64,000 nucleotides of DNA from Teichococcus vastitatis (GTDB taxonomy: Bacteria; Pseudomonadota; Alphaproteobacteria; Acetobacterales; Acetobacteraceae), in the NCBI RefSeq assembly GCF_003604215.1, contig NZ_QXGS01000004.1:1-64000 (forward strand). Direction: 5' to 3'. The position numbers were made by a program, and so were the translations under genes. A model generated the notes under the pieces. It worked only from the letters and a program-made list of their open reading frames with translations, made no database searches and was not told where the DNA came from. Shown in pieces: positions 8,190 to 17,161 of this stretch; the first letter of the stretch is position 1; every line of letters starts with the position of its first letter.

Positions 8190-8456
8190 GTGAGTTCTGC
8201 ATTGGCCATCGAATCCGAGGTGGCGGCCCTGATCGTCGAGGCGCTGCACCTGGAAATGCGACCGGAGGAGATCGATCCCGACGCGCCGCTGTTCGGCGCC
8301 GGGCTGGGCCTGGATTCAATCGACGCCCTGGAGATCGCGCTCGCCATCTCGCGCCGCTACGGCTTCCAGCTGCGCTCGGACGACGAGCGCAACGGGCAGA
8401 TCTTCGCGTCGTTGCGCAACCTCTCGGCGCATATCGACAAGAACCGGCAGCACTGA
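8190..8456 (+). CDS. Acyl carrier protein
   Basis: The 88-aa protein has the acyl-carrier fold. The phosphopantetheine site is in GLGLDSIDALE (Ser43), with the DSI variant of the usual DSL. Acidic helix II and the hydrophobic positions of helix III follow normally. GTG 8190 is preceded by GGAG, and no ATG in this frame precedes it. As the first gene of the coupled run, it should carry the growing polyene. Aryl polyene clusters often encode two carrier proteins; only one is found here, so a second would have to come from elsewhere or not be needed. Confidence 0.92.
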   Translation: MSSALAIESEVAALIVEALHLEMRPEEIDPDAPLFGAGLGLDSIDALEIALAISRRYGFQLRSDDERNGQIFASLRNLSAHIDKNRQH

Positions 8457-8479
8457 GCAGGCCGGCGCCCTTCCCCGGA

Positions 8480-9169
8480 ATGGCCGGCCACCGGCGGGCA
8501 CCGCTGAACCAAGGATGGCTTGCGCGGCGTTCCGGCCAACTGGCGACATGGCTGCCCCGGTGGCTGCCCCGCTGGTTGCCATGGGGCGTCACCATCCTGG
8601 CCATCGGCGCGGCCCGGCTGCTCGGGCCACCGTCGCTGGTGCTGGTCCTGGCGCTGCCCGCCCTGGCCCTGGCGGCGAGCCGCGGGCGGGGATGGCCGGT
8701 CCGCGTGGTGGTGGCCGTTCTGGCCCTGCTCGGCGCCCTGCTGTGGCGCCACATCGAACCCGGGACGGCACCGGCCGCGGCCCTGCTGATGCCCGCAGGG
8801 GACCTGCTGATGGCCCTGCATTTCGGCGCCACGCTGCGGCCGGGCCGGGAGCCGCTCATCACCGGCTACACCCGCCACGATTTCGGCCGCCTGCCGGCGG
8901 AATGCGTGCCGTACACCCGGGCGCTGACCGCCTTGTGGACTGGGCTGTTTCTGCTTCTGGCGCCGCTGCACGCCGCGCTGCTGCTTGGCCTGCGGCCGTT
9001 TCCGGGCCACGATCCCGGCCTTGTGCTGGGCGCGACGCTGGGCTTCATGCTGCTGTTGTTCCTGGGAGAACATGTTATCCGCAGCCTGTGCTTCCCGCAG
9101 CACGGCATCGCAACGCCGGCCCGCACCCTGCGCGCCATCCGATCGGCCCACCTGCCCCGCCATGACTGA
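8480..9169 (+). CDS. COG4648-like membrane protein
   Basis: The protein is about 229 aa with six or so hydrophobic helices. It has a tryptophan-rich amphipathic repeat (WLPRWLPRWLPW) near residue 30 and a conserved-looking central piece GATLRPGREPLITGYTR, typical of the COG4648 membrane proteins found in aryl polyene clusters. The function of that family is unknown. I placed the start at ATG 8480, 23 bases after the carrier-protein stop, although its ribosome site is poor. The stop overlaps the ligase start by eight bases. It might organise the enzymes at the inner membrane, which is inference. Confidence 0.75.
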   Translation: MAGHRRAPLNQGWLARRSGQLATWLPRWLPRWLPWGVTILAIGAARLLGPPSLVLVLALPALALAASRGRGWPVRVVVAVLALLGALLWRHIEPGTAPAAALLMPAGDLLMALHFGATLRPGREPLITGYTRHDFGRLPAECVPYTRALTALWTGLFLLLAPLHAALLLGLRPFPGHDPGLVLGATLGFMLLLFLGEHVIRSLCFPQHGIATPARTLRAIRSAHLPRHD

Positions 9170-10550
9170 GCCACCACCCCTTCGTCTCCGCATCGGCAGC
9201 CTGCCCCTGACCAACCGGCCCGAAGCCGACGTGCTGTTCCGCCGCCGGGGCGAGGCGATCACCGTAGGCCGCTTCCTGGCCGACGTGGCGGCCCTGGCCG
9301 CGCGGCTGCCCGCCCGCTCCCATGCCCTGAACCTGTGCGCCGACCGCTACAACGCGCTGCTGGCCTTCGCGGCCGCGTTGAGCCGGGACCAGGTGGTGCT
9401 GTTGTCGAGCGACCGCTCGGATCGCCGGCTGGCCGAGATCGCCGCCGCTTATCCCGACCTGACCGTGATGGCCGATGCGGAAACCGAGGCCGTGGGCGGC
9501 GAGGCGCGATGGGAGCCGCCACCCGGCGCGATCCGCGTCGCGCCGCTCGCGGTGCCCGGCCGTGGCGGGCCGAATCCGGCCATCCCGTCCGACCGCGTGG
9601 CGGTGATCGGCTTCACCTCGGGCAGCACCGGCCGGCCAGCGGCGCATCCGAAAAGCTGGGCGGCGCTGGTCGCGGCGGCGGTGGCCGCCGGCGAGCGCTT
9701 CGCGCTGCGTGACGGCACCGACATGGTCGCCACCGTTCCGCCGCAGCACATGTACGGCTTCGAGACCACCATCATGCTGCCGCTGCACGTGCCGACGACC
9801 AGCCATGCCGGACCCTGCTTCTACCCGGTCGAGGTGGCCGAGGCGCTGCAGGCCGCTGCCGCGCCGCGCGTGCTGGTGACCACTCCCCTGCAGCTGCGCG
9901 CCCTGCTCGGCGCCGCCCAGGCCATGCCCTCCGTGGCGGCGGTGATCTCAGCCACCGCGCCGCTCGACCCGGCCCTGGCCGCCGCCGTGGAAGCCGCGTG
10001 GAATACCCGGGTGCTGGAGATCTACGGCGCTACTGAGATGGGCTCCATCGCCAGCCGCCGCACGGTCGAGGGGGAAAGCTGGACGCTGTACCGCAGCGTC
10101 GCGCTTCGCCCCGCCGAAGGGGTGCCCGACGGCACCGAGGCGGTAGTGGCGGGCATGGCCGCGCCGGTGCCGCTGGCCGATGCGGTGGCGCTGGAGGGCG
10201 AAGGCCGCTTCCGGCTGCTCGGCCGCCGCACCGACATCGTCAAGCTGGGCGGCAAGCGCGCTTCCCTGGCCAGCCTGAACCGCATCCTGCTCGGCATTCC
10301 CGGCGTGGCTGACGGAGTGTTCGCCGTGCCGGACGACCTCGACCGCAACCCGGCGGCACGCCTGGCCGTGTTCGCCGTGGCGCCGGGCCTCGCCGCCGAG
10401 ACGATCCTGGCCGCGCTGCGGCGGGAGATCGAGCCGGTGTTCCTGCCGCGCAGCGTGACCCTGGTGCCCTGCCTGCCGCGCGACGCCGTGGGCAAGCTGC
10501 CGCGCGCGGCGCTGGACGGGCTGCGTCGGCAGGTCGTGGGCCTCGCCTGA
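9162..10550 (+). CDS. AMP-dependent acyl-CoA/ACP synthetase
   Basis: The 462-aa ANL-family adenylating enzyme has the P-loop FTSGSTGRPAAHPKSW (151-166) and EIYGATEMGS for the adenine motif. LGRRTDIVKLGGKR is the hinge region, and DAVGKLPR carries the catalytic C-terminal lysine. The divergent P-loop end (PAAHPKSW) resembles ligases of aryl polyene clusters, which activate an aromatic starter acid such as 4-hydroxybenzoate and load it on the carrier protein. Start ATG 9162 overlaps the membrane-protein stop by eight bases. The dehydratase gene starts two bases after its stop. The starter specificity is assumed by analogy. Confidence 0.87.
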   Translation: MTEPPPLRLRIGSLPLTNRPEADVLFRRRGEAITVGRFLADVAALAARLPARSHALNLCADRYNALLAFAAALSRDQVVLLSSDRSDRRLAEIAAAYPDLTVMADAETEAVGGEARWEPPPGAIRVAPLAVPGRGGPNPAIPSDRVAVIGFTSGSTGRPAAHPKSWAALVAAAVAAGERFALRDGTDMVATVPPQHMYGFETTIMLPLHVPTTSHAGPCFYPVEVAEALQAAAAPRVLVTTPLQLRALLGAAQAMPSVAAVISATAPLDPALAAAVEAAWNTRVLEIYGATEMGSIASRRTVEGESWTLYRSVALRPAEGVPDGTEAVVAGMAAPVPLADAVALEGEGRFRLLGRRTDIVKLGGKRASLASLNRILLGIPGVADGVFAVPDDLDRNPAARLAVFAVAPGLAAETILAALRREIEPVFLPRSVTLVPCLPRDAVGKLPRAALDGLRRQVVGLA

Positions 10551-10552
10551 AC

Positions 10553-10870
10553 ATGGCCGCCAGCGACAGCGGCCTGCACCGCTTCACCGTTCCCGCCTCG
10601 CACCCGGCCTTCGCCGGGCATTTTCCCGGGCATCCGCTGGTGCCGGGCGTGGTGCTGGTGGACCTCGCGCTGGCGCATCTCGCCGCGCTGGGCTTCGGCC
10701 GGGCGGCGCGGCTGACCCGCGCGAAGTTCACCGCGCCGGTGGGGCCGGATGAATGGGTGGAGCTGCGCTGGGAACGGCATGGCAGCGGCCGGATCGGCTT
10801 CCAGGGCCATTGCCGCGGCGCCCTTGCCTTCAGCGGCGACGCCGTGCTGGAGAGTGGAACCGCGGCATGA
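10553..10870 (+). CDS. Hotdog-fold 3-hydroxyacyl-ACP dehydratase (ApeI-like)
   Basis: This short, 105-aa hotdog-fold protein has the core motif HPAFAGHFPGHPLVPG (17-32). His23 is the likely catalytic residue, aligned with the FabZ/FabA HFPGxPxxPG motif. It is shorter than FabZ (about 150 aa), as are ApeI-type subunits of aryl polyene dehydratases, which pair with a second hotdog subunit. A second dehydratase gene lies at 16.7 kb and would be that partner. It starts two bases after the ligase gene and overlaps the acyltransferase gene by four bases. Confidence 0.85.
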   Translation: MAASDSGLHRFTVPASHPAFAGHFPGHPLVPGVVLVDLALAHLAALGFGRAARLTRAKFTAPVGPDEWVELRWERHGSGRIGFQGHCRGALAFSGDAVLESGTAA

Positions 10871-11781
10871 GCTGGCAGCGCCAGCGCGAACGGGGCAGTG
10901 CCAGGGCGTTGCGGCTGATGGGCTGGATCATCACCCGCCTCGGCTACCGCACCGCCTTCGCGCTGCTGTACCCGATCGCCGCCTACTTCCTCCTGTCCGC
11001 GCCGCGGCAGCGGCAGGCGGCGCGGCTGTTCCTGAACCGTGCGCTCGGCCGGCCCGCCGGCTGGCGCGACCTGTTCCGGTTGTTCTTCACCTTTTCCGCC
11101 ACCCTGCTGGACCGCGTCTTCCTGCTGGACGGGCGGCGGCAGGGCTTCCGCATCGAGGTCACCGGGCGGGAGGCGCTGGACGCCCACATCGGGGCGGGCC
11201 GCGGCTGCATCCTGCTCGGCGCCCATATCGGCTGCTTCGATGCGCTGCGCGCGGTGGCGGAAACCGGCTGCCCGGTGGAGGTGGTGGCGCTGATGCATGG
11301 CGACCACGCCGCCATCAGCAGCGACTTCTTCGCCCAATGGTCTGCGAGCCGCCACACCACGATCATCCCGCTCGGCCAGCCGGATGCCATGCTGCGGGCC
11401 AAGGAATGTCTCGAGCGCGGCGGGCTAGTCGGCATTCTGGCCGATCGCGTGCCAGAAACGCCCGGCCGCGTGGGCGGTACCCGCGTCACCCGCGTGCCTT
11501 TTCTCGGCCGCCCCGCCGCCTTTCCGGACGGCCCGCACATCCTGGCCGGCGTGCTGGGTGCCCCCGTGATGATGGCCTATGGCGTCTGGACCGGACCGCG
11601 CCGCTACCAGGTGTGTTTCGAGCCCTTCGCCGACCGCATCGCCCTCGACCGCCACCGCCGGCAACAGGCGATCGCCGAGGCCGCTGCCGCCTATGCCGCG
11701 CGGGTCGAGGCAATGGCCCGTGCCTTTCCCTACAACTGGTTCAACTTCCATGATTTCTGGGAGGAGATGGGCACCCTGTGA
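10867..11781 (+). CDS. LpxL/HtrB-like acyltransferase
   Basis: The 304-aa protein has an N-terminal hydrophobic anchor (about 27-45) and the lysophospholipid/lipid A acyltransferase domain. The HX4D pair is in GAHIGCFDALR (His120, Asp125), and later pieces are LGRPAAFPDGP and FNFHDFW. Such enzymes transfer acyl groups from ACP to lipid A; members within aryl polyene clusters are thought to attach the polyene to a lipid. Start ATG 10867 overlaps the dehydratase stop, and its own stop overlaps the next GTG. Acylation of the pigment anchor is the best reading. A true lipid A late acyltransferase is less likely in this location. Confidence 0.85.
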   Translation: MSWQRQRERGSARALRLMGWIITRLGYRTAFALLYPIAAYFLLSAPRQRQAARLFLNRALGRPAGWRDLFRLFFTFSATLLDRVFLLDGRRQGFRIEVTGREALDAHIGAGRGCILLGAHIGCFDALRAVAETGCPVEVVALMHGDHAAISSDFFAQWSASRHTTIIPLGQPDAMLRAKECLERGGLVGILADRVPETPGRVGGTRVTRVPFLGRPAAFPDGPHILAGVLGAPVMMAYGVWTGPRRYQVCFEPFADRIALDRHRRQQAIAEAAAAYAARVEAMARAFPYNWFNFHDFWEEMGTL

Positions 11782-12359
11782 CGCATCGCCGTACCTTGCT
11801 GGCCGCTGCCGCAGGCGCCCTGGTCGCCGCAACGACCCGGGCGCAGCAGCCCGCCACCCTGGACGCCGTGATGGCGGCGCTGGCGGCGCGGCGGCAGGGG
11901 CGCGCCCGCTTCACCGAGACCAAGGAATTTCCCGAACTCAGCATGCCACTGCCCAGCAGCGGCACGCTGAGCTGGTCGGCTCCGGACCGACTGGAAAAGC
12001 ACACCACCGAGCCGCTGGAGGAGATCCTGCGCGTCGAGGGAGACCGGCTGGTGTTCGCACGGCCGGCGCAGAACCTCCGCCGCGAGCTCGGCCTCGATGA
12101 CCAGCCGGAATTGCGCCCGCTGGTGGAATCTGTCCGCGCCACCCTGGCCGGTGACCTGGCGGTGCTGCGGAAGCATTACGAGGTGCGCTTCGCCGCGCAG
12201 CCCGATGGCGGCTGGCGCATCGAGCTGACGCCGCGCTCGATGCGCGTCTACGCGGCACTGCAATCAGTGGCGATCGGCGGGCGCGGCGACGCGGTGCTGT
12301 CGGTGGTGACGCGCGGCAACCAGGGTGAAACCCGCATGACCATCACGCCGGAGCCGTGA
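11778..12359 (+). CDS. LolA-like outer-membrane lipid carrier
   Basis: The 193-aa periplasmic protein has an N-terminal signal sequence with two arginines, then AAAAGALVAATTRA, with cleavage near residue 22. The rest matches the LolA-related family in sequence style: SGTLSWSAPDRLEKHT, LEEILRVEGDRLV and later beta strands forming a hydrophobic half-barrel. LolA carries lipoproteins; the paralogue in aryl polyene clusters probably shuttles the lipid-linked pigment to the outer membrane. The GTG start overlaps the previous TGA, and its TGA overlaps the exporter's GTG. Confidence 0.8.
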   Translation: MTHRRTLLAAAAGALVAATTRAQQPATLDAVMAALAARRQGRARFTETKEFPELSMPLPSSGTLSWSAPDRLEKHTTEPLEEILRVEGDRLVFARPAQNLRRELGLDDQPELRPLVESVRATLAGDLAVLRKHYEVRFAAQPDGGWRIELTPRSMRVYAALQSVAIGGRGDAVLSVVTRGNQGETRMTITPEP

Positions 12360-14743
12360 GCGCCGCCGCCAGTGCCTGGCGCCGCCTCGGGGTTGCGCTG
12401 CTGTTGCTCGGGCTGCTGGCGGCGGGGCTGTTCCGCGTGGTGCCGTTCCGCGCCGAGCTGAGCGACCTGCTGCCGCCGGCCGAAACTCCCGCCGCCCGCT
12501 ATCTGCTGCAGGAATTGCGCGGTGGGGCGGCCACCACCCTGCTGCTGGCCGGCATCGAGGGCGCCCCGGAGCCCGAGCTGGCCCGCATCAGCCGCGCGGT
12601 GGGCGATGCGCTGCGTGCCTCGGAACAGTTCGCTTTTGTCGGCAATGGCACGCAGGACCTGCCGCCGAAAGAACGCGACCTGCTGTTCCGCTACCGCTAC
12701 CTGTTGTCAGCCGCCGCGGAAGATCCGTCCCGCTTCACCGCCCCCGCGCTGCGCCAACGGCTGGAATCGTTGATCGACGGGCTGCGCTCGGCCGCCTCCC
12801 CGGTGCTGGCGCAGTTCGGCTTCGCCGATCCGGCCGGCGCCTTCCTGGACCTGCTGCGCTCCTGGCTGGGCGAGAGCCGCGTGGCACTGCGCGACGGTGT
12901 CTGGTTCGCCGCCGATGCCGTCGCGCCGCGCGCGCTGGTCGTGGCGCGCGGCCGCGCGCCCGGCACCGACCTGGAAGCCCAGGCCGCCATGGTGGCGGCG
13001 TTCGAGACCGCCTTCGCCGCCGCCGATCCCGGCCCCGCCCGGCTGATGCTGCGCGGACCCGGGGTGTTCAGCGCCGCCGCCGCCGCCGCCGTGGAAGCCG
13101 ATGTGCGGATGATCTCGATCCTGTCCGGCGTGCTGATCGCCGCCTTTCTGCTGTGGCGCACGCGCTCGCTGCTGATGCTGGCCGCGGTGGCGGTGCCGCT
13201 GCTGGTGGGCATGCTGGCCGGAACGGCGCTCGTGTTCGCCGCCTTCGGCGCGGTGCATGGCGCCGCCTTCGGCTTCGGCATGACCATGCTGGGCGTGGGG
13301 GCCGACTACCCCATGCTGCTGGTCGGCCAGCGCCGGCCCGGGGAAGCGCTGGGCGCCACCGCCCGGCGGCTGGGCGGCACGCTGGGCTTGTCGGCGCTGG
13401 CGGCGGCGCTGGGGCTGACGGCCATGCTGTTCTCCGGCTTTCCGTTGCTGGCGCAGCTCGGCCTGTTCGGCGCGGCGGGGCTGCTGGCCGGCGCCGCCGC
13501 CACGCGCTGGCTGCTGCCGTGCCTGCTGCCCGGCGAGGCGATCCGGGCACGCCCCCTGCCGCCGCCGATGATCCGTGCGCTGCGCCGATTGCGCGGCCAT
13601 CACGGGACAGTTCTGCTGCTGCCGCTCGCCGCCGCGGCGCTGCTGGTTCTGGGCGGGCCGCGCTGGAACGACGACATCAATCGTCTCAGCCCGGTGCCAG
13701 AGCGCTTGCGCCAGGAAGATGCCGAGCTGCGCCGCCAGCTCGGCGCGCCCGATGTCGGCACGTTGATCGCCCTGCGCGGCGCCGATGCGGAGGCGGTGCT
13801 GCGCCGCGCCGAGGCGGTGCAGCGCGCGCTGGATCCGCTGGTCGCTGCCGGCGCCCTCGCCGGCTTCGACAGCCCGGCACGCTATCTCCCCAGCGCCGCC
13901 ACCCAGCGGGCGCGGCAGGCCGCCTTGCCTGGCGAGGAGGCGCTGCGGGCCGCCCTGGCCGAGGCCGCCGCCGGCCTGCCCTTCCGCGCCACCGCCTTTG
14001 ACCGCTTCCTGGCCGGCATCGCGGACAGCCGCACCCTGCCGCCGCTGACCATCGCCGACCTTGCCCCGGCGCCGACCCTGTCAGCACGCCTCGGCCTGTT
14101 GTTATCGGACCGCGACGGCGCTTGGCAGGGCCTCGTGATCCCCAACGGGCTGCGCGACCTGCCGGCGCTCAGCGGCGCGGTGGCGGCGCTCAACGATCCG
14201 GACATCCTGTTCGTCAACATCAAGGGCGAGACCGAGGGTCTGGTGGCGGCTGCCACCGGACGCGCCCTGCGCTGGGTGGCGGCGGGCGGCGCCGCGGTGC
14301 TGCTGCTGCTGTGGCTCGCCCTGCGGCGCCGACTCGGCTGGGCAGCCGGGCTCGCGGCCACCGCCCTCACCGCCCTGCCGATCGGCGGCGCGCTGCTGGT
14401 GACGCTGGCGGGGCTGACCGCGCTCGGGCAGGCGCTGAATCCGTTCCATCTGGCCGCCCTGTTGCTGGCGGCGGGCGTCGGGCTGGACTACGCGCTGTTT
14501 CTCGGCGTGCCGGTGGCGGAGGATGCGGCGGAGGGTGACCGCAATTTCGGCGCCGTGTTCAACTGCACCGCCACCACGCTGCTGACCTTCGGCTTGCTGT
14601 CCTTCTGCGCGACCCCAGTTCTTCAGGGGATCGGGCTTTGTGTCAGCATCGGCGTCGCCGCGGCGTTTCTGTTGGCTCTCGCGCTCGCCCCGCGCGGCGT
14701 GGTAACCGCGCGCCCCCCCTGCAACGGATCCACCGGCGCTTGA
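12356..14743 (+). CDS. MMPL/RND-type exporter
   Basis: This 795-aa inner-membrane transporter has two similar halves. Each half has a large periplasmic loop after the first helix followed by five helices (first block about 240-390, second about 640-790). Gly/Asp-rich helix pieces such as GFGMTMLGVGADYPMLLVG and AAGVGLDYALFLG carry the aspartates expected for proton coupling in MMPL/RND proteins. Length agrees with the MMPL exporter of aryl polyene clusters. It is flanked by the LolA-like gene and the ketosynthase gene with four-base overlaps. Export of the lipid-linked polyene is inferred from family and context. Confidence 0.88.
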   Translation: MSAAASAWRRLGVALLLLGLLAAGLFRVVPFRAELSDLLPPAETPAARYLLQELRGGAATTLLLAGIEGAPEPELARISRAVGDALRASEQFAFVGNGTQDLPPKERDLLFRYRYLLSAAAEDPSRFTAPALRQRLESLIDGLRSAASPVLAQFGFADPAGAFLDLLRSWLGESRVALRDGVWFAADAVAPRALVVARGRAPGTDLEAQAAMVAAFETAFAAADPGPARLMLRGPGVFSAAAAAAVEADVRMISILSGVLIAAFLLWRTRSLLMLAAVAVPLLVGMLAGTALVFAAFGAVHGAAFGFGMTMLGVGADYPMLLVGQRRPGEALGATARRLGGTLGLSALAAALGLTAMLFSGFPLLAQLGLFGAAGLLAGAAATRWLLPCLLPGEAIRARPLPPPMIRALRRLRGHHGTVLLLPLAAAALLVLGGPRWNDDINRLSPVPERLRQEDAELRRQLGAPDVGTLIALRGADAEAVLRRAEAVQRALDPLVAAGALAGFDSPARYLPSAATQRARQAALPGEEALRAALAEAAAGLPFRATAFDRFLAGIADSRTLPPLTIADLAPAPTLSARLGLLLSDRDGAWQGLVIPNGLRDLPALSGAVAALNDPDILFVNIKGETEGLVAAATGRALRWVAAGGAAVLLLLWLALRRRLGWAAGLAATALTALPIGGALLVTLAGLTALGQALNPFHLAALLLAAGVGLDYALFLGVPVAEDAAEGDRNFGAVFNCTATTLLTFGLLSFCATPVLQGIGLCVSIGVAAAFLLALALAPRGVVTARPPCNGSTGA

Positions 14744-15939
14744 CCCCCAATGCTTCCTTTCCGCCCCTGGCCATCACGGCGCTGACCGCCGTCAGCGCCA
14801 TGGGCCAGGGGCTGGACGCGACACGCGAGGCGCTACACCGCCGCCGCGGCGGCCTCGCCCCTGCCGCCGCCGCCGACGACGTGCCCGGCGCCTGGACCGG
14901 CCGGGTCCAGGGGATCGAAGCGGTTGCCGTGCCGCCGGACCTCGCGGAGTTCCAGTGCCGCAACAACGCCCTGGCCGAGCTGGCGCTGGCTTCGGACGGT
15001 TTCGCCGAAGGCGTGGCGGCGGCGGTGCGGCGCCATGGCGCGGCGCGCATCGGCGTGGTGCTCGGCACCAGCACCGCCGGCATTGCCGAGACCGAGGCCG
15101 CCTATCGCCGCCGCGCACCCGGCGAGGCCGCGCTGCCCGCCGATTTCCGCTTCGCCACCACCCATGACCTGCACGCGCTGCCGCGCTACGTGCGGCGGCG
15201 GCTCGGGCTGGCCGGACCGGCGCTGTGCGTGTCCACCGCCTGCACCTCCGGCGCCCGCACCGTGCTGGAGGCGGCGGCGCTCCTGCGCACCGGGATGTGC
15301 GACGCGGTGGTGGCCGGCGGCGTCGACACGCTGTGCCGCATGACCCTGCAGGGCTTCGCGTCCCTGTCGCTGCTGTCGCAGGGCCCGAGCCGCCCCTGTG
15401 CCGCCGACCGCGACGGCATCTCGATTGGCGAGGCGGCCGCCTTTCTGCTGCTGGAACGCGACCCCGCCCCCGGGGCGTTGGCGGTGCTGGGCGCCGGCGC
15501 CAGCAGCGACGGGCACCACATGTCCTCGCCGCATCCGGACGGCCTCGGCGCCGTGCTGGCGATGCGCGCTGCGCTGGGCTCCGCCGGGCTGCCGCCGGAC
15601 GCCATCGATTACGTGAACCTGCACGGCACCGGCACGCGGGCCAACGACGCCATGGAAGACCGGGCGGTGGCCCACCTGTTCGGCAACGCCGTTCCCTGCT
15701 CCTCCACCAAGGGCTGGACCGGGCATACGCTGGGTGCTTCCGGCGCGCTGGAGGCGGCGATTGCCGCGATCTGCGTGGAGGACGGGCTGGTGCCCGGCTG
15801 CCTCGGGGTGGACACCGTGGATCCCGGCTTCGGCAGCGACGTCGCGGTGGCCAACCGTGCCGGCCGGATCGGGCGGGTGCTGAGCAATTCCTTCGGCTTC
15901 GGCGGCAGTAATTGCGCGCTGGTGATCGGCCGCGCATGA
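14740..15939 (+). CDS. Beta-ketoacyl-ACP synthase (catalytic ketosynthase)
   Basis: The 399-aa KAS II-type enzyme has all active-site residues: Cys168 in STACTSGA, His295 in NLHGTGT, Lys324 and His329 in STKGWTGHTLGASG. The C-terminal SFGFGGSN loop is intact. I set the start at TTG 14740, which overlaps the exporter stop (TTGA), the same pattern as its neighbours. The next in-frame ATG, at residue 21, would remove the first strand. It should condense malonyl units onto the aryl starter together with the cysteine-less partner encoded next. Confidence 0.9.
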   Translation: MTPNASFPPLAITALTAVSAMGQGLDATREALHRRRGGLAPAAAADDVPGAWTGRVQGIEAVAVPPDLAEFQCRNNALAELALASDGFAEGVAAAVRRHGAARIGVVLGTSTAGIAETEAAYRRRAPGEAALPADFRFATTHDLHALPRYVRRRLGLAGPALCVSTACTSGARTVLEAAALLRTGMCDAVVAGGVDTLCRMTLQGFASLSLLSQGPSRPCAADRDGISIGEAAAFLLLERDPAPGALAVLGAGASSDGHHMSSPHPDGLGAVLAMRAALGSAGLPPDAIDYVNLHGTGTRANDAMEDRAVAHLFGNAVPCSSTKGWTGHTLGASGALEAAIAAICVEDGLVPGCLGVDTVDPGFGSDVAVANRAGRIGRVLSNSFGFGGSNCALVIGRA

Positions 15940-16727
15940 GCGGCGCGTCCTGCCACATCGCCGGGGTTGGCCTGCTGGGCCCCGGCCTGCCGGGCTGGGC
16001 AGCCTCGGTGCCGGTGCTGCGCGGCGACGCGACCTGGGTGGCCGCCGACCCGGTGCTGCCACCCCCCGCCCTGCTGGCGCCGACCGAGCGCCGCCGCACC
16101 GGCGCCGTCGCCCGGCTGGCGCTCGCCGCCGCCCAGGAAGCCGCGGACGGCCAGGAGATCGCCGGCCTGGACACGGTGTTCGCCTCCTCCAATGGCGATG
16201 GCGCCACGGTGGGTGCCATCCTGGACGCGCTCACCACCGAGGGCGGCGATGTGTCGCCCACGCAGTTCCACAACTCGGTGCATAACGCGGCGGCCGGCTA
16301 TTGGGGGATCGGCGCTCATTCCACACGGCCTTCGGTCAGCCTCGGCGGCCATGACGACACCCTGCCGATGGGCCTGCTGCAGGCGGCGGCGCAATGCGCC
16401 GCCTGGAACCGGCCAGTGCTGTTCTGCGCCTATGACGCGCCGTTGCCGCCGCCGTTGGAAGCCTGCCGCGTGACCCGCTTTCCCTTCGCCATGGCCCTCG
16501 TGCTGCAGCCCGGAAGCGGCGGGCGGGCGGCGCTGCGGCTCTGGCATCAGGCGGAAGCCTGCGCCGCGGCCTCGCCTCGCAGCGGGCTGCGGGACGCCCT
16601 AGAAGATGGCAACCCCGCCGCCCGCGCCCTGCCGCTGCTGGAAGCGCTGGCCGTCCCCCGCCCGGCCGGATTGTGCTGGAACCTGCTCGATGGCGGCACG
16701 GTGCGGGCGGAGCTGGCGCCGTGCTGA
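15936..16727 (+). CDS. Ketosynthase-like chain-length partner without active-site Cys
   Basis: The 263-aa protein matches the N-terminal ketosynthase-like family that partners the catalytic enzyme in aryl polyene systems. The stretch SPTQFHNSVHNAAAGYWGIG (117-136) is the family signature. Where a ketosynthase has its cysteine (VSTACTS), this protein reads VSLGGHDD, so it cannot form an acyl-cysteine. It also lacks the C-terminal half with the two catalytic histidines. By analogy with ApeC or polyketide chain-length factors it should be a structural or decarboxylating partner. ATG 15936 overlaps the ketosynthase stop. Confidence 0.82.
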   Translation: MSGASCHIAGVGLLGPGLPGWAASVPVLRGDATWVAADPVLPPPALLAPTERRRTGAVARLALAAAQEAADGQEIAGLDTVFASSNGDGATVGAILDALTTEGGDVSPTQFHNSVHNAAAGYWGIGAHSTRPSVSLGGHDDTLPMGLLQAAAQCAAWNRPVLFCAYDAPLPPPLEACRVTRFPFAMALVLQPGSGGRAALRLWHQAEACAAASPRSGLRDALEDGNPAARALPLLEALAVPRPAGLCWNLLDGGTVRAELAPC

Positions 16728-17161
16728 TGGCGCCACTGGACCACCGCGCCATCGCTGCGCTGGTTCCGCATGCCGGCAACATGTGCCTACTCGACCGGAC
16801 GGAACACTGGGATGCCGACCGCATCCGCTGCACCGCCAGATCCCATGCCGACGCTGCCAACCCGCTTCGCCGCAACGGTCATCTGCCGGCGATCTGCGGC
16901 GTGGAATACGCCTTGCAGGCCATGGCGCTGCACGGCGCGCTGACCGGCGGGGACGAGCCGCAGCCGGCCGGCTTTCTGGCCAGCCTGCGCGGCGTCGACC
17001 TGGCCGTGGACCGGCTGGATGATCGCCCGGTTCCGCTGGTGGTGGAAGCCGTGGCGGTGGCGCGGGAAGCGCGCTCCTTCATCTACGCTTTCACCCTGGC
17101 CGCGGGCGGGCAGGTGCTGGTCAGCGGCCAGGCGGCGGTGATCCTGCCGGCGGCGGCATGA
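16727..17161 (+). CDS. Hotdog-fold dehydratase (ApeP-like)
   Basis: The 144-aa FabZ-like hotdog protein begins with VPHAGNMCLLD (13-23), the PHxxxMxLLD motif holding the catalytic His15. The central helix NGHLPAICGVEYALQAMA carries the second conserved acidic residue, Glu. ATG 16727 shares a base with the previous stop (TGATG); a GTG two codons upstream is the alternative. Together with the 105-aa hotdog protein it probably forms the heteromeric dehydratase that makes the conjugated double bonds. Confidence 0.86.
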   Translation: MAPLDHRAIAALVPHAGNMCLLDRTEHWDADRIRCTARSHADAANPLRRNGHLPAICGVEYALQAMALHGALTGGDEPQPAGFLASLRGVDLAVDRLDDRPVPLVVEAVAVAREARSFIYAFTLAAGGQVLVSGQAAVILPAAA